A stretch of DNA of 64,000 nt from Lampris incognitus. Lineage: Eukaryota; Chordata; Actinopteri; Lampriformes; Lampridae. Positions 22,701 to 27,783 of this stretch are shown in pieces. Positions within the stretch are counted from its first letter, which is position 1. Every line of letters starts with the position of its first letter. Location: NCBI RefSeq assembly GCF_029633865.1, contig NC_079219.1:16089810-16153809 (forward strand), read 5' to 3'. A program made the position numbers and the translations under genes. Under the pieces are notes generated by a model, which worked only from the letters and a program-made list of their open reading frames with translations, was not told where the DNA came from and made no database searches.

Positions 22701-25121
22701 ACCAACAAAACATATAACCTGCAACAAGAGGTAGCTCATAAATCGCTATTATTCCCAGAAATTGATATGAACAGGCCGCACACAGAGCGCTCATGATGTT
22801 ACTCGAAGACCACAGGCCACACCAGTACACAACTGCAGTACACACCAGCAAAACACCTGCCACCATTAGCCAAGTAGCTATCAGCTGACCAGCCAAACCA
22901 GCCTGTTAGCACCCTGTAGACCTATATCCCCGTGTTTAACCTCAACACACGGTCCGCAGTGGTGTAGCGGTCTAAGCATTGGCTTTGTGTCGATGCAGTT
23001 GCCCACTGGGGACCAGTCTCATCAGATCTGACTATGGCTGGACTCGATGAAGCAGCAATAATTGGCAACGCTGTCTTCGGGAGGGGGGCAGAGTCAGCTT
23101 GTGTTTGTCACATGAATGCGTCTCTGGGTGTGTCGGAAAAAGCAGTGGTTCGGCCTGGATTCGCCTTGTCACGAAAGTGGCGAGGAGTCTCCTTGGAGAC
23201 TGCAGGCCGGAGAGATGCAGTTGGTGAATACACGCAGTACGAGGGTGGGTGTTTGAACTAAAAATGGGGATCGATTGGCCACTAAATTGGGAGAAAAAGG
23301 GGAAAATTAGAAATAAAAAAACAACCTCAACACACACGATAAATGCATTCACTAACCTTCCTTCTAGCTAGCTTATCTATTTTAAGTGAGAAGTTACCAC
23401 CGTACAGCTATTCTGCACGTAGCTGTATGTCTGTGGCCTACTTCTAAACCTAGCAACATATGGATTTTCCCGAGCTGAATCCAACTCAATTGTGCCTCTT
23501 CTCACAAACAGAATGCTTGGATGTAACTTGCTAACTGACATCTAATCGCTAACCGGTTTTATCGAACAGATGCATTAATCTTCAAATAAATCACGGACGA
23601 GCGCCCCAAATTATGTTACGGACTAGTCGGGTCAATGGGTTAACGGTTAAGCATGCAATACTAGTCCTAACCTGACGTGTGTAGAAAAGATGAAAAACGA
23701 GGGAAGAAACAGAAAGAAGGACTGATTTCCAAGACTGGGAAATAGCCGGGAGGTGAGCTAGCTTACCGAGGTAGCAGGCTAGCAGATCCCTCTGACAAAG
23801 CCTCGGCCATATGGGTCTCAGCTCCTGTAAGTGGCGGACTCTGTCTTGGTAGGTCAGTTCAGTATAGGTTGATGGTCTTGAGCTAGAAAGGTGTGAACTT
23901 GTAGTGTCCTGAAGAGTGTGTTCAAAATTGCATATCCTGAGGTGTATGTACGCAAACCGCAACCATTGACTAACTCCAGGGAATGCACCGGCACCTCAGT
24001 GATGTCCTCATATAAACGCTGCTTAATCACGACTGCAATAATTTCTCAGTGAAAACCATTCCAAGTATGTAAGAAAAGGAAGAGGGGAAAAAGGCAAATA
24101 TCACTTCTACCAGCCTTAACTCATTGTGTCAATTGCAGTAGCTAGGTCAAAAAGGATGAAAACTGATGAAATGGAGGCAGCTTTTGCTGAGTGAGTAGGT
24201 TGTTCTGGGAGGGAAAGGAGGAGACATGATTGCACGCTGCTTGTTCACGAATTTTAGCTTGGAAGACTTGTCAATAGTTTTGGACCAGAGAAGGTCCAAG
24301 ACAAGTGATCCTATAGTAGCTATTTTTTGTTGTTGTTGTTGTTGTTGTTGCTGTTGTTGTTGTTGCTGCTGCTGTTGTTTTTCAGCAGCAAGTTGAACAG
24401 AGATAGTTTAAAATTGGATGAAAAGATATTAGATGAGTTAAAAGTGTGGGTGTTAGATAGGAGCTGATGATGAGGGTCATGGACTAAAAGGGGTCAAAAG
24501 AATGGGATTAGGGGAACAGATTGTGAGATGTTGAGAGAAGAGAAGTTTGGAGACTTCAGTTTCAGACCGCAGACATCATGGAAGTCTCAGGACCGGCGGT
24601 CAGAGGTTGAATGACTGAGGAAGCAGGAGCAGGGAATTGTTTCTTTGATGGCTATTTATTTAAAATGCAAGGATTAAAAAAGTGGCATGTTGAGGCATGT
24701 CTGCCTTGATTGACACATCTGTCAACCTGCCTGTCACTGAGGATTCACCCTGCTTTACACACGACCCACCCCATAGCCCAAATTTGGTATTTCTGACTCC
24801 AACAACTGACAAGATGGCAGCGAACATCAAGCCAAACTTTAGGCTTCAAAATGCCCCATCAGAGACCAATAGGTGATGTCACAGACACTATGTCCATCTT
24901 TTTTATACGGTCTATGCTATCACACCACTAATATGTGAGTGTTTCTCTTTTCTGATCCCATTGTGTGTGTGTGCATACATGTGTGTGCATGTGTTTGTGT
25001 GACAGGCATTTCTGGGGACTGGAAAAACCATTTCACCCCAGAACAAGAGGCCAACTTCTCAGCCATCATCCGCAAAGAGATGGAGGGAGAAGAACTTGTA
25101 TTCCCCTTGCACTTGGACTAA
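4645..25121 (+). CDS. SULT2: Cytosolic sulfotransferase, SULT2 (hydroxysteroid) type, six coding exons
   Basis: The family transfers sulfonate from PAPS to hydroxyl groups of steroids and related alcohols in the cytosol. Coding exons are 4645-4780, 14685-14893, 16103-16229, 16551-16645, 17485-17665 and 25006-25121. All introns have GT-AG ends, and the joined frame has 287 codons plus TAA, the usual SULT2 length. The 209, 127, 95 and 181 nt exons match the conserved vertebrate SULT pattern. Visible motifs are the PAPS loop TYPKSGTTW (residues 41-49, Lys44), the catalytic His99 in THLP, the 3'-phosphate site Arg121 and Ser129 in [13 protein letters not shown], and RKG with GDWKNHFT at the C-terminus. 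The ATG has A at -3. In the dimer motif region KNHFT is followed by Pro where many SULTs have Val. No stop or frameshift is seen, so it looks functional. SULT2B1 or a fish sult2st gene are both possible; the subfamily is inferred. Confidence 0.93.
4781..5444. other. Intron 1, proximal part, unassigned
   Basis: The stretch is AT-rich. A 90-codon open frame on the - strand (5157-5426) has no recognisable motif and is treated as chance. Nothing else is identified. Confidence 0.3.
5445..5720 (-). repeat. Teleost interspersed repeat with L2-like terminus
   Basis: It starts with AATCAAGTCAAGTTTGTGTAGC, the reverse complement of the CTTGACTTGA terminus typical of fish L2-like elements. It continues with text (GCCCCAAAGGGC, TCCCTCTTCCAGGATG) that I recognise as a widespread fish repeat. 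The exact family and right edge are not certain. Confidence 0.5.
6191..6217. repeat. (GA)n microsatellite
   Basis: Nearly pure GA dinucleotide run. Confidence 0.9.
6795..6818. repeat. (CA)n microsatellite
   Basis: About 12 CA units. Confidence 0.9.
7555..7905 (-). pseudogene. CR1/L2-group LINE reverse transcriptase fragment
   Basis: Read on the - strand, the frame shows [13 protein letters not shown], then [12 protein letters not shown], then after a stop [11 protein letters not shown]. These are the conserved post-catalytic segments of LINE RT in the CR1/L2 group. An in-frame TAG interrupts the frame near 7630. Neither the catalytic motif nor the 3' end is present. It abuts the L1-Tx1 fragment on its right. 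Confidence 0.7.
7911..8700 (+). pseudogene. L1-Tx1 LINE ORF2, C-terminal part, left piece
   Basis: The translation shows [15 protein letters not shown], then FFENWFKND, then [13 protein letters not shown] and [11 protein letters not shown], then [13 protein letters not shown] and CSFCKN. These are successive blocks of the region downstream of RT in fish L1-Tx1 elements. Frame breaks and a 95-bp insertion (8239-8333) disrupt it. At 8700 it is cut by another LINE and resumes at 12103, the intervening LINE being flanked by a 13-bp duplication. Confidence 0.75.
8239..8333. mobile_element. 95-bp insertion with 13-bp target duplication
   Basis: ATTTACTTCCCAT occurs at 8226-8238 and again at 8334-8346, and the L1-Tx1 translation reads through if one copy plus the 95 bp between is removed. 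The insert contains GGGGCGTCCTGATGGACGAC. A short SINE or 5'-truncated retrocopy is likely; the family is not recognised. Confidence 0.6.
8745..9997 (+). pseudogene. LINE endonuclease domain, broken
   Basis: The AP endonuclease nicks target DNA for priming. Visible blocks are LGTWNVTSL (about 8817), [23 protein letters not shown] (about 9223), RRSMIDFVV (about 9393) and [12 protein letters not shown] (about 9477). These include the Asp/Asn and final SDH-like (here TDH) catalytic contexts. Frame changes occur between 9092 and 9293, so no intact domain remains. Confidence 0.75.
10201..12022 (+). pseudogene. LINE reverse transcriptase and C-terminal region, broken
   Basis: Blocks read in order are [15 protein letters not shown] (10228), FKKGDWRV (10365), then after an insertion [16 protein letters not shown] (10832), [37 protein letters not shown] and [14 protein letters not shown] (about 11320). 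The catalytic FADD is FADV here, so the second Asp is lost. Beyond are [24 protein letters not shown] and [11 protein letters not shown], the usual C-terminal text of this LINE group. Frameshifts separate the blocks. Confidence 0.75.
10388..10817. mobile_element. 430-bp insertion of unknown family inside the LINE
   Basis: The LINE frame stops after ...RRV-like codons at 10387 and resumes exactly at 10818. GTGT flanks both sides (10384-10387 and 10818-10821), a 4-bp apparent duplication. The insert starts AAATGACCCATA and ends CTGAATAAA. No terminal inverted repeat and no TG...CA ends are seen. The AATAAA terminus suggests a retroposed or solo-LTR-like piece, but the class is unresolved. Confidence 0.55.
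12090..12610 (+). pseudogene. L1-Tx1 LINE ORF2 C-terminus and 3' end, right piece
   Basis: This is the continuation of the piece ending at 8700. The frame reads [12 protein letters not shown] and, in a shifted frame, [13 protein letters not shown] and [10 protein letters not shown], ending with a stop at 12442-12444. A 3' UTR follows with AATAAAG at about 12595 and a short A-rich terminus, the expected L1 3' end. Confidence 0.7.
12611..12960. other. Intron 1, unassigned
   Basis: I recognise nothing beyond a short GTGGGGGGTAC duplication near 12630-12657. Confidence 0.3.
12961..13180. repeat. Old interspersed repeat, left part
   Basis: It starts GATTCAAAGATTCAAATG followed by TTTATTTGTCACATAC, a familiar fish repeat start. 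It is split by an RTE LINE and seems to resume at about 13972 (TACAAGTACAAGTAAGTACAAG). The family is not assigned. Confidence 0.4.
13181..13953 (+). mobile_element. RTE-clade LINE 3' fragment
   Basis: Translation at 13257-13751 reads [30 protein letters not shown] in pieces, then [19 protein letters not shown], then [18 protein letters not shown] and [12 protein letters not shown]. These are the C-terminal RT segments of RTE-like LINEs. It ends in a TAG-rich tail. A near-identical 17-nt word (TACAGA[A/G]GGTATATCCC) flanks both sides (about 13164-13180 and 13955-13971), the target duplication with one mismatch. The copy is 5' truncated. Confidence 0.8.
13954..14684. other. Intron 1, distal part
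   Basis: The first 100 bases are the right half of the repeat split by the RTE element. The rest is AT-rich with no identified feature. It ends with a pyrimidine-rich tract and CAG at 14682-14684, the acceptor of SULT2 exon 2. Confidence 0.4.
14685..14893 (+). CDS. SULT2: SULT2 coding exon 2
   Basis: 209 nt. It completes the PAPS loop ([11 protein letters not shown]) and carries the substrate-side segment with the catalytic His99 ([11 protein letters not shown]). It ends after AAG with donor GT at 14894, phase 0. Confidence 0.93.
14894..15509. other. Intron 2, left part
   Basis: Mostly unassigned AT-rich sequence. At about 15474-15509 a CAAGTCAAGTCAAAAATTC segment with TTTGTATAGC looks like the terminus of an L2-like repeat, into which the SINE is inserted. 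Confidence 0.35.
15510..15929 (+). mobile_element. tRNA-headed SINE with 11-bp target duplication
   Basis: The unit is flanked by ATTTGTATAGC on both sides (15499-15509 and 15930-15940). Its head has an A-box-like GTGGCATAGAGG (about 15517) and a B box AGTTCGAATCC (about 15561), the pol III promoter of tRNA-derived SINEs. The 3' part ends in TAATTGGACAGGTACAAG and GGGGAGAAAAA, resembling the tails of the other two SINE copies in this window, though the heads differ. Confidence 0.8.
16103..16229 (+). CDS. SULT2: SULT2 coding exon 3
   Basis: 127 nt, the standard vertebrate SULT size. It encodes [17 protein letters not shown] with the 3'-phosphate-binding Arg121 and Ser129. The acceptor is TTAAG at 16102 and the donor GT at 16230. 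It leaves phase 1. Confidence 0.93.
16551..16645 (+). CDS. SULT2: SULT2 coding exon 4
   Basis: 95 nt. It encodes [12 protein letters not shown] and ends ITYEEMVQ, the conserved SULT core segment. The acceptor CCACAG ends at 16550 and the donor GTAAAA starts at 16646. Confidence 0.93.
16815..16994 (+). repeat. Intron 4 direct repeat, copy 1
   Basis: About 180 bp starting CACATTTTTGC and ending GCAGTAGCAAACTGAC. A second, clearly similar copy lies 105 bp downstream. It is probably a local duplication or a pair of terminal repeats; no known family is recognised. Confidence 0.75.
17100..17281 (+). repeat. Intron 4 direct repeat, copy 2
   Basis: About 182 bp, sharing nearly all words with copy 1 (for example GATGAGCTATTCCTATGATC). 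Small indels and substitutions show the duplication is not recent. Confidence 0.75.
17485..17665 (+). CDS. SULT2: SULT2 coding exon 5
   Basis: 181 nt. It starts [17 protein letters not shown] and ends SPFLRK, leading into the RKG PAPS-contact motif completed by exon 6. The acceptor TTCTAG ends at 17484 and the donor GTAAGG starts at 17666. Confidence 0.93.
17666..19194. other. Intron 5, left part
   Basis: Mostly unassigned. At about 18806-18850 the word TTAGCAGATGCATTTATCC and CAAAGCGACTTACAAGAG form the core of a very common teleost repeat whose family I cannot assign. The rest shows nothing. Confidence 0.4.
19195..19676 (-). repeat. 3' LTR of the Gmr1-like gypsy element
   Basis: 482 bp, TG...CA ends (read on either strand). 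The adjacent AACCC-rich pyrimidine tract on the + strand is the PPT when read on the - strand. It has similar text throughout to 23614-24120 with several small differences, so the insertion is old. Confidence 0.85.
19905..20240 (-). pseudogene. Gypsy RNase H domain, frameshifted
   Basis: The - strand frame at 19905-20093 reads [13 protein letters not shown] and [15 protein letters not shown], the C-terminal hallmarks of gypsy RNase H. The preceding part (20093-20248) carries stops and a frame change. It lies directly upstream of the 3' LTR, with no integrase after it. Confidence 0.8.
20248..20604 (-). pseudogene. Gypsy RT C-terminal and RNase H junction fragment
   Basis: Reads [17 protein letters not shown] and [16 protein letters not shown], the thumb/connection blocks after the RT catalytic site. 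The YxDD region is missing because the deletion joins this segment directly to the integrase zinc-binding part. Confidence 0.85.
20605..21600 (-). pseudogene. Gypsy protease and integrase H2C2 segment
   Basis: The long frame 20532-21569 reads a protease motif [13 protein letters not shown]. The catalytic Asp of the usual D-T-G is Gly here (GGC read at 21410-21408). Further along come FLLGNDLAG-like text (VLGNDLAG), CVVTRAQAL, then [36 protein letters not shown] and [11 protein letters not shown] with CCSGHACQV, an integrase zinc-binding H2C2 block. The integrase core is absent. Just before the frame a zinc knuckle remnant ([13 protein letters not shown]) lacks its first Cys. Confidence 0.85.
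21754..22606 (-). pseudogene. Gypsy gag, SCAN-like, damaged N-terminus
   Basis: The frame 21754-22305 reads [46 protein letters not shown] text and [14 protein letters not shown], the SCAN-type capsid segment of fish gypsy gag. The likely ATG is at 22606-22604 (MATFNVEEF), followed by a stop and frame changes. A Glu/Leu-rich coiled segment ([14 protein letters not shown]) follows at about 22340-22400. It forms the particle core in intact relatives. Confidence 0.8.
22951..23322 (+). mobile_element. tRNA-headed SINE, copy 1 of second family
   Basis: Flanked by AACCTCAACACAC on both sides (22938-22950 and 23323-23335). The head starts GGTCCGCAGTGGTGTAGCGG with an A box. The B-box zone is damaged here but intact in the related copy at 49863-50245. 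The tail GATTGGCCACTAAATTGGG and GAGAAAAAGG precedes an A-rich end. It sits in the leader of the gypsy element. Confidence 0.85.
23614..24120 (-). repeat. 5' LTR of the Gmr1-like gypsy element
   Basis: About 507 bp, matching 19195-19676 over its length (shared start TGTTACGGACTAGTCGGGTC). Its right end (CCTTAAC) is slightly diverged from the expected TAACA. No clear target duplication is visible. Confidence 0.8.
24327..24380. repeat. (TTG)n/(TGC)n microsatellite
   Basis: An imperfect trinucleotide run of TTG with TGC interruptions. Confidence 0.95.
24381..25005. other. Intron 5, right end
   Basis: No feature is identified except a TG-rich run at about 24962-25001 that merges into the acceptor GTGTGACAG of exon 6. 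Confidence 0.35.
25006..25121 (+). CDS. SULT2: SULT2 coding exon 6 and stop
   Basis: Encodes [18 protein letters not shown] and the C-terminus, with TAA at 25119-25121. With exon 5 it completes RKG...GDWK, the PAPS and dimer contact region. Confidence 0.92.
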
Positions 25122-25926
25122 AGAACAGCTATGAGACAGGAGAAGAAGAAACCTGACAGCCCAATGGTATCAGAAATCAGAACTGATCTATCCCTAAAGC
25201 CTGCCCCTCGAACGCAAATTGGCCAGTGATAGCTTAGCACCCATTGCCCTCGGACATTTTCATCATTTGCCTCCACAGAGCTGTATAAAACTCTGTGGAG
25301 GCAAATGATCACATTTCGTTTGTGATTTATGGGATTTTGTGCAGAAAATTGTCAAGTGACATGCATGGGGTACCTGATAGGAAGTATCCTGAGAGGCGGA
25401 GCAATGGGGTGTTTTTCGTCTCGCTTCCTAAATCAAAACAAAAGCGAGGAAAATGTCCTCTGTGAGACCAGCTGTGTGGCAGGCCACATTATCAGCTCAG
25501 TGTTGACAAAAAAAAAAAATGTTGTCCCAAGATCCAAGTCATTTCATATTCAGTGTCTGGAAGTCCGGGTCCGACGTTTATATGTTACTGCATAATACAG
25601 CTGTACAGTGCACATTTCAAGTACATTAAGGTTAGTAAAAGCAATGCAATTTAGGTGAGCTATGCTAGGCAACTGAATAGCTCTACATTAAGAAAAAAAA
25701 TAGCCTGCATCAACGTTTTCCTTTAATGGTTCTCATTTATTTTTTTAACGAAATAGTCAAACTATAATCATATTAGTCTTCTGTCAAGTAGAACTCATTT
25801 TATTGGACTTAAGACAAGAAATCATTTCAAATTGCTGTAAATGATAAATTAAATCAAGCCCTGATGTGATCCAATTCTGCCATTTTGCATGTGGTAGTGA
25901 ATATCTTCTTAAATCAACATCTAATG
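25122..25926. other. 3' flank of SULT2
   Basis: Probable 3' UTR and intergenic DNA. A perfect inverted repeat lies at 25262-25309 (separate entry). I did not find a convincing AATAAA close to the stop, so the transcript end is not placed. Confidence 0.4.
25262..25309. other. Perfect 19-bp stem-loop downstream of the SULT2 stop
   Basis: Left arm 25262-25280 (ATCATTTGCCTCCACAGAG) and right arm 25291-25309 are exact reverse complements around a 10-nt AT-rich loop (CTGTATAAAA). It lies 140 nt past the stop codon, so it is likely within the 3' UTR. It could be a short MITE remnant, a small-RNA hairpin or a chance/assembly palindrome. Confidence 0.8.
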
Positions 25927-26132
25927 CAGGGGTCCCCAATTACTTTTCATAGCGGGCCACTTTTAAGGCCACTTTTAAAACCACGGGCCACTCAACCTCC
26001 AGCAGCATGTTGTTCGTTAGTTTGTTTTGGTGTCGATACGTTGCAGGTATTATAATTTAAACAGAGATTTTTCATCTATTTTTCGATATATTACTAGTCT
26101 TACTTTTACTAAGAAATTAATTATTTCACATA

Positions 26133-26384
26133 CAGTAGTGGCCAAAAGTTTAGTCCGGGTGCCGAATTTGTAGGTTTTCAATAGAACGATGATTCGTAAG
26201 ATTCCAATGTTTATTATATTTAATGAAAAGAAACTAACAACGAAGAAATGTTATAAACATAAGCTTTTAATAAAGGTTTTATAAAGTTATTGTCTGAAAA
26301 AAAACATAATATCACTGGCCTAAACTTATAACCAATTGAGTCCATGAGAATTTGCCCTCCGGATTAAACTTTTGTCCACTACTG
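26133..26384. mobile_element. Tc1/mariner-like MITE inside the hAT element
   Basis: Inverted ends CAGTAGTGGCCAAAAGTTTA and its partner CAGTAGTGGACAAAAGTTTA (right end, reverse strand) differ by one base over 20. TA flanks both sides (26131-26132 and 26385-26386), the Tc1/mariner target. No transposase is encoded. Confidence 0.9.
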
Positions 26385-26396
26385 TAGACTCACCGC

Positions 26397-26618
26397 TCAG
26401 TGGGAGAAATGACTGCGTCGGGAAGCGGCCATGGTCCTGAAGCTGGGCTCGTACTCCGTTGTTGCTATGCGAACATACGCAGAGTTTAAGCTAGCTAGTT
26501 TCTGCTTTCTGGTATCTGATTTCGGTGGAAATCTTTCATTGAAGCTGCTGTGTTTTGTTTCGAAATGGCGTTTGATGTTAGCAACTTTGCTGACCGCTAT
26601 CGTTTGCGAACAGATCAA
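26397..26618 (-). pseudogene. hAT transposase N-terminus, BED-type zinc finger remnant
   Basis: The frame reads MICSQTIAVSKVANIKRHFE followed by TKHSSFNERFPP. The single Cys pair partner and the H-x4-H-like ending fit a BED zinc finger that binds the element ends. The rest of the transposase (RNase H-like core) is missing. Confidence 0.75.
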
Positions 26619-26971
26619 GCAAGTTGGCTTAGCATTGTTATGTTCAGGTAGAATGAAGCAAAATTGATCCGTCCAATCTTCATTAAAAAGTCTATTTTAG
26701 TTGTCGACTTTGCGTTTCTTTGTAGCCATTGCAAGTGGGAACTTACTTATTTGGTCTTATGCGTCTGTCTCGATTCTCGATTCTAGCCCACTATAACAGA
26801 AGTATTTTCAGTAATGCTGATAAGGTCATGTGACGCGCAAGTGAGGGGGGCTGAACTAGCCCACAAGGGGAAATGCGGGGTGGAATTGATAGTTACAAGG
26901 TAGCATTTCTTGTTGGATTGATTGCTGAAATTGTGTTTGGAATAGTGTTCCCAAACAAAATGTATAGAAAT

Positions 26972-27066
26972 TCCAGAAGGAAGAAACAATTTTTTATTTC
27001 CAAAAAAAAATAAAAGGTTTTTTTTTTTTTTTGTTTGGGAAATAAAAAAAATTCTTCCTTCTGGCA
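26972..27066. repeat. Internal inverted repeat of the hAT element
   Basis: CCAGAAGGAAGAA near 26972 pairs with TTCTTCCTTCTGG ending near 27065. Inner A/T-rich arms (TTTTTTATTTCC and GGAAATAAAAAA) also pair, giving a long imperfect hairpin close to the right end of the transposon. Confidence 0.8.
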
Positions 27067-27354
27067 TTTCTCCAAAAATTCTCGCGGACCATAAATCAAC
27101 CCGTCACGGGCCGGACATGGCCCGCGGGCCGCCTATTGGGGACCCCTGATCTAATGTTACAAAGCAGACCCATCCCAGTGAAATTGTGTATTTAACTTGC
27201 ATCTGAAACTGTTCTCACAAAGAAAGTAACGGATGGCTGGGCAGAATCAATTTATTTGTAACAATGAAAACTGATGACTGAACTGATAAATTGATGACTG
27301 ACAACAGAAAGTAACAGGATCTAACAAGACGGATTTTGACATCACATACAATAC

Positions 27355-27508
27355 TGTAGCGAATTAGGGGGGCAGCCCAGGAACCGTCGCCACAGCTGGG
27401 GCGTGAAACTGTATCTCCTGCACCGCGGGTGACAACGTTAACCAGTTGACTAAAGGGTCCGACCCGTTAGCCAAGGGCTAACGTGTCTACTTATCCGTGC
27501 ACGTTACA
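27355..27508 (-). repeat. 3' LTR of the TRIM-like element, with tRNA-like segment
   Basis: 154 bp. Read on the - strand it starts TGTAACGTGCACGG and ends TAATTCGCTACA. TAGTCAACTGG (27452-27442) resembles a pol III A box, and AGTTTCACGCC (27410-27400) lies where a B box would be, but it is decayed. Confidence 0.8.
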
Positions 27509-27608
27509 GTACCCCCATCCTTCGGGAAGCGTGTCCCCGCGCTTCAGGATATCAGCTCCCTCATGCCTCTGGGCACACGTGTTTCCGATGGCCTCATGGT
27601 CGCACCAT

Positions 27609-27624
27609 CCCACTTCTGACACCA
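27609..27624 (-). other. Primer-binding site of the TRIM-like element
   Basis: TGGTGTCAGAAGTGGG on the - strand, one base after the 5' LTR, fits priming by a leucine-type tRNA with one mismatch as I recall the tRNA end. Confidence 0.7.
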
Positions 27625-27625
27625 A

Positions 27626-27779
27626 TGTAGCGAATTAGGGGGGCAGCCCGGGAACCGTCGCCACAGCCGGGACATGAACCCATATCTCCTGCACCAGGGG
27701 CGACAACATTAACTAGTTGACTAAAGGGTCTGACCCATTAGCCAAGGCCTAACGTGTCTACTTATCCGTGCATGTTACA
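27626..27779 (-). repeat. 5' LTR of the TRIM-like element, with tRNA-like segment
   Basis: 154 bp. On the - strand TAGTCAACTAG (27723-27713) is A-box-like, and GGTTCATGTCC (27680-27670) matches the B-box consensus GGTTCGANTCC at all but two positions. The spacing of about 33 nt fits a tRNA-type promoter. Confidence 0.8.
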
Positions 27780-27783
27780 ATAC

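Larger units (their letters stand above)
19195..24120 (-). mobile_element. Ty3/gypsy retrotransposon with Gmr1-like domain order, internally deleted
   Basis: Two related terminal repeats (19195-19676 and 23614-24120) bound gag, protease, an integrase zinc-binding segment, the RT C-terminal part and RNase H, all on the - strand. The order read 5' to 3' on that strand is gag, PR, IN (zinc part), RT, RNase H, so integrase text precedes RT as in Gmr1-type elements. The integrase core and RT palm are deleted at one junction near 20610. A SINE interrupts the leader. Next to the 5' LTR is a GGGGCGCTCGTCCG word resembling a proline-type PBS, and GTAAGGGGGAGGAA precedes the 3' LTR as PPT. Confidence 0.85.
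25927..27148 (-). mobile_element. hAT DNA transposon, 1222 bp, with 8-bp duplication
   Basis: Ends are exact 14-bp inverted repeats CAGGGGTCCCCAAT. ATCTAATG flanks both sides (25919-25926 and 27149-27156), the 8-bp duplication typical of hAT. A BED zinc-finger remnant of the transposase reads on the - strand, so the element is an internally deleted derivative. A 252-bp Tc1-like MITE is nested at 26133-26384. Confidence 0.93.
27355..27779 (-). mobile_element. Miniature LTR retrotransposon (TRIM-like), complete
   Basis: Two 154-bp direct repeats (27355-27508 and 27626-27779) with TG...CA ends bound a 117-bp interior. On the - strand the upstream LTR is followed after one base by TGGTGTCAGAAGTGGG (27624-27609), a primer-binding site fitting the 3' end of a leucine tRNA. 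GGATGGGGGTA (27520-27510) precedes the other LTR as a polypurine tract. ATAC flanks both sides (27351-27354 and 27780-27783). The LTRs differ at about 16 positions by my count, mostly transitions, so the insertion is old. No coding capacity exists; mobilisation must have been in trans. Confidence 0.88.

Noticed and set aside
24962..25005. TG-rich run before SULT2 exon 6 as an independent microsatellite
   Set aside because: It is short and interrupted, and it is best seen as part of the intron end leading to the acceptor.
27355..27779. Two tandem SINEs instead of an LTR element
   Set aside because: TG...CA ends, PBS, PPT and a 4-bp duplication outside the pair, with none around each unit, favour one LTR-type insertion.
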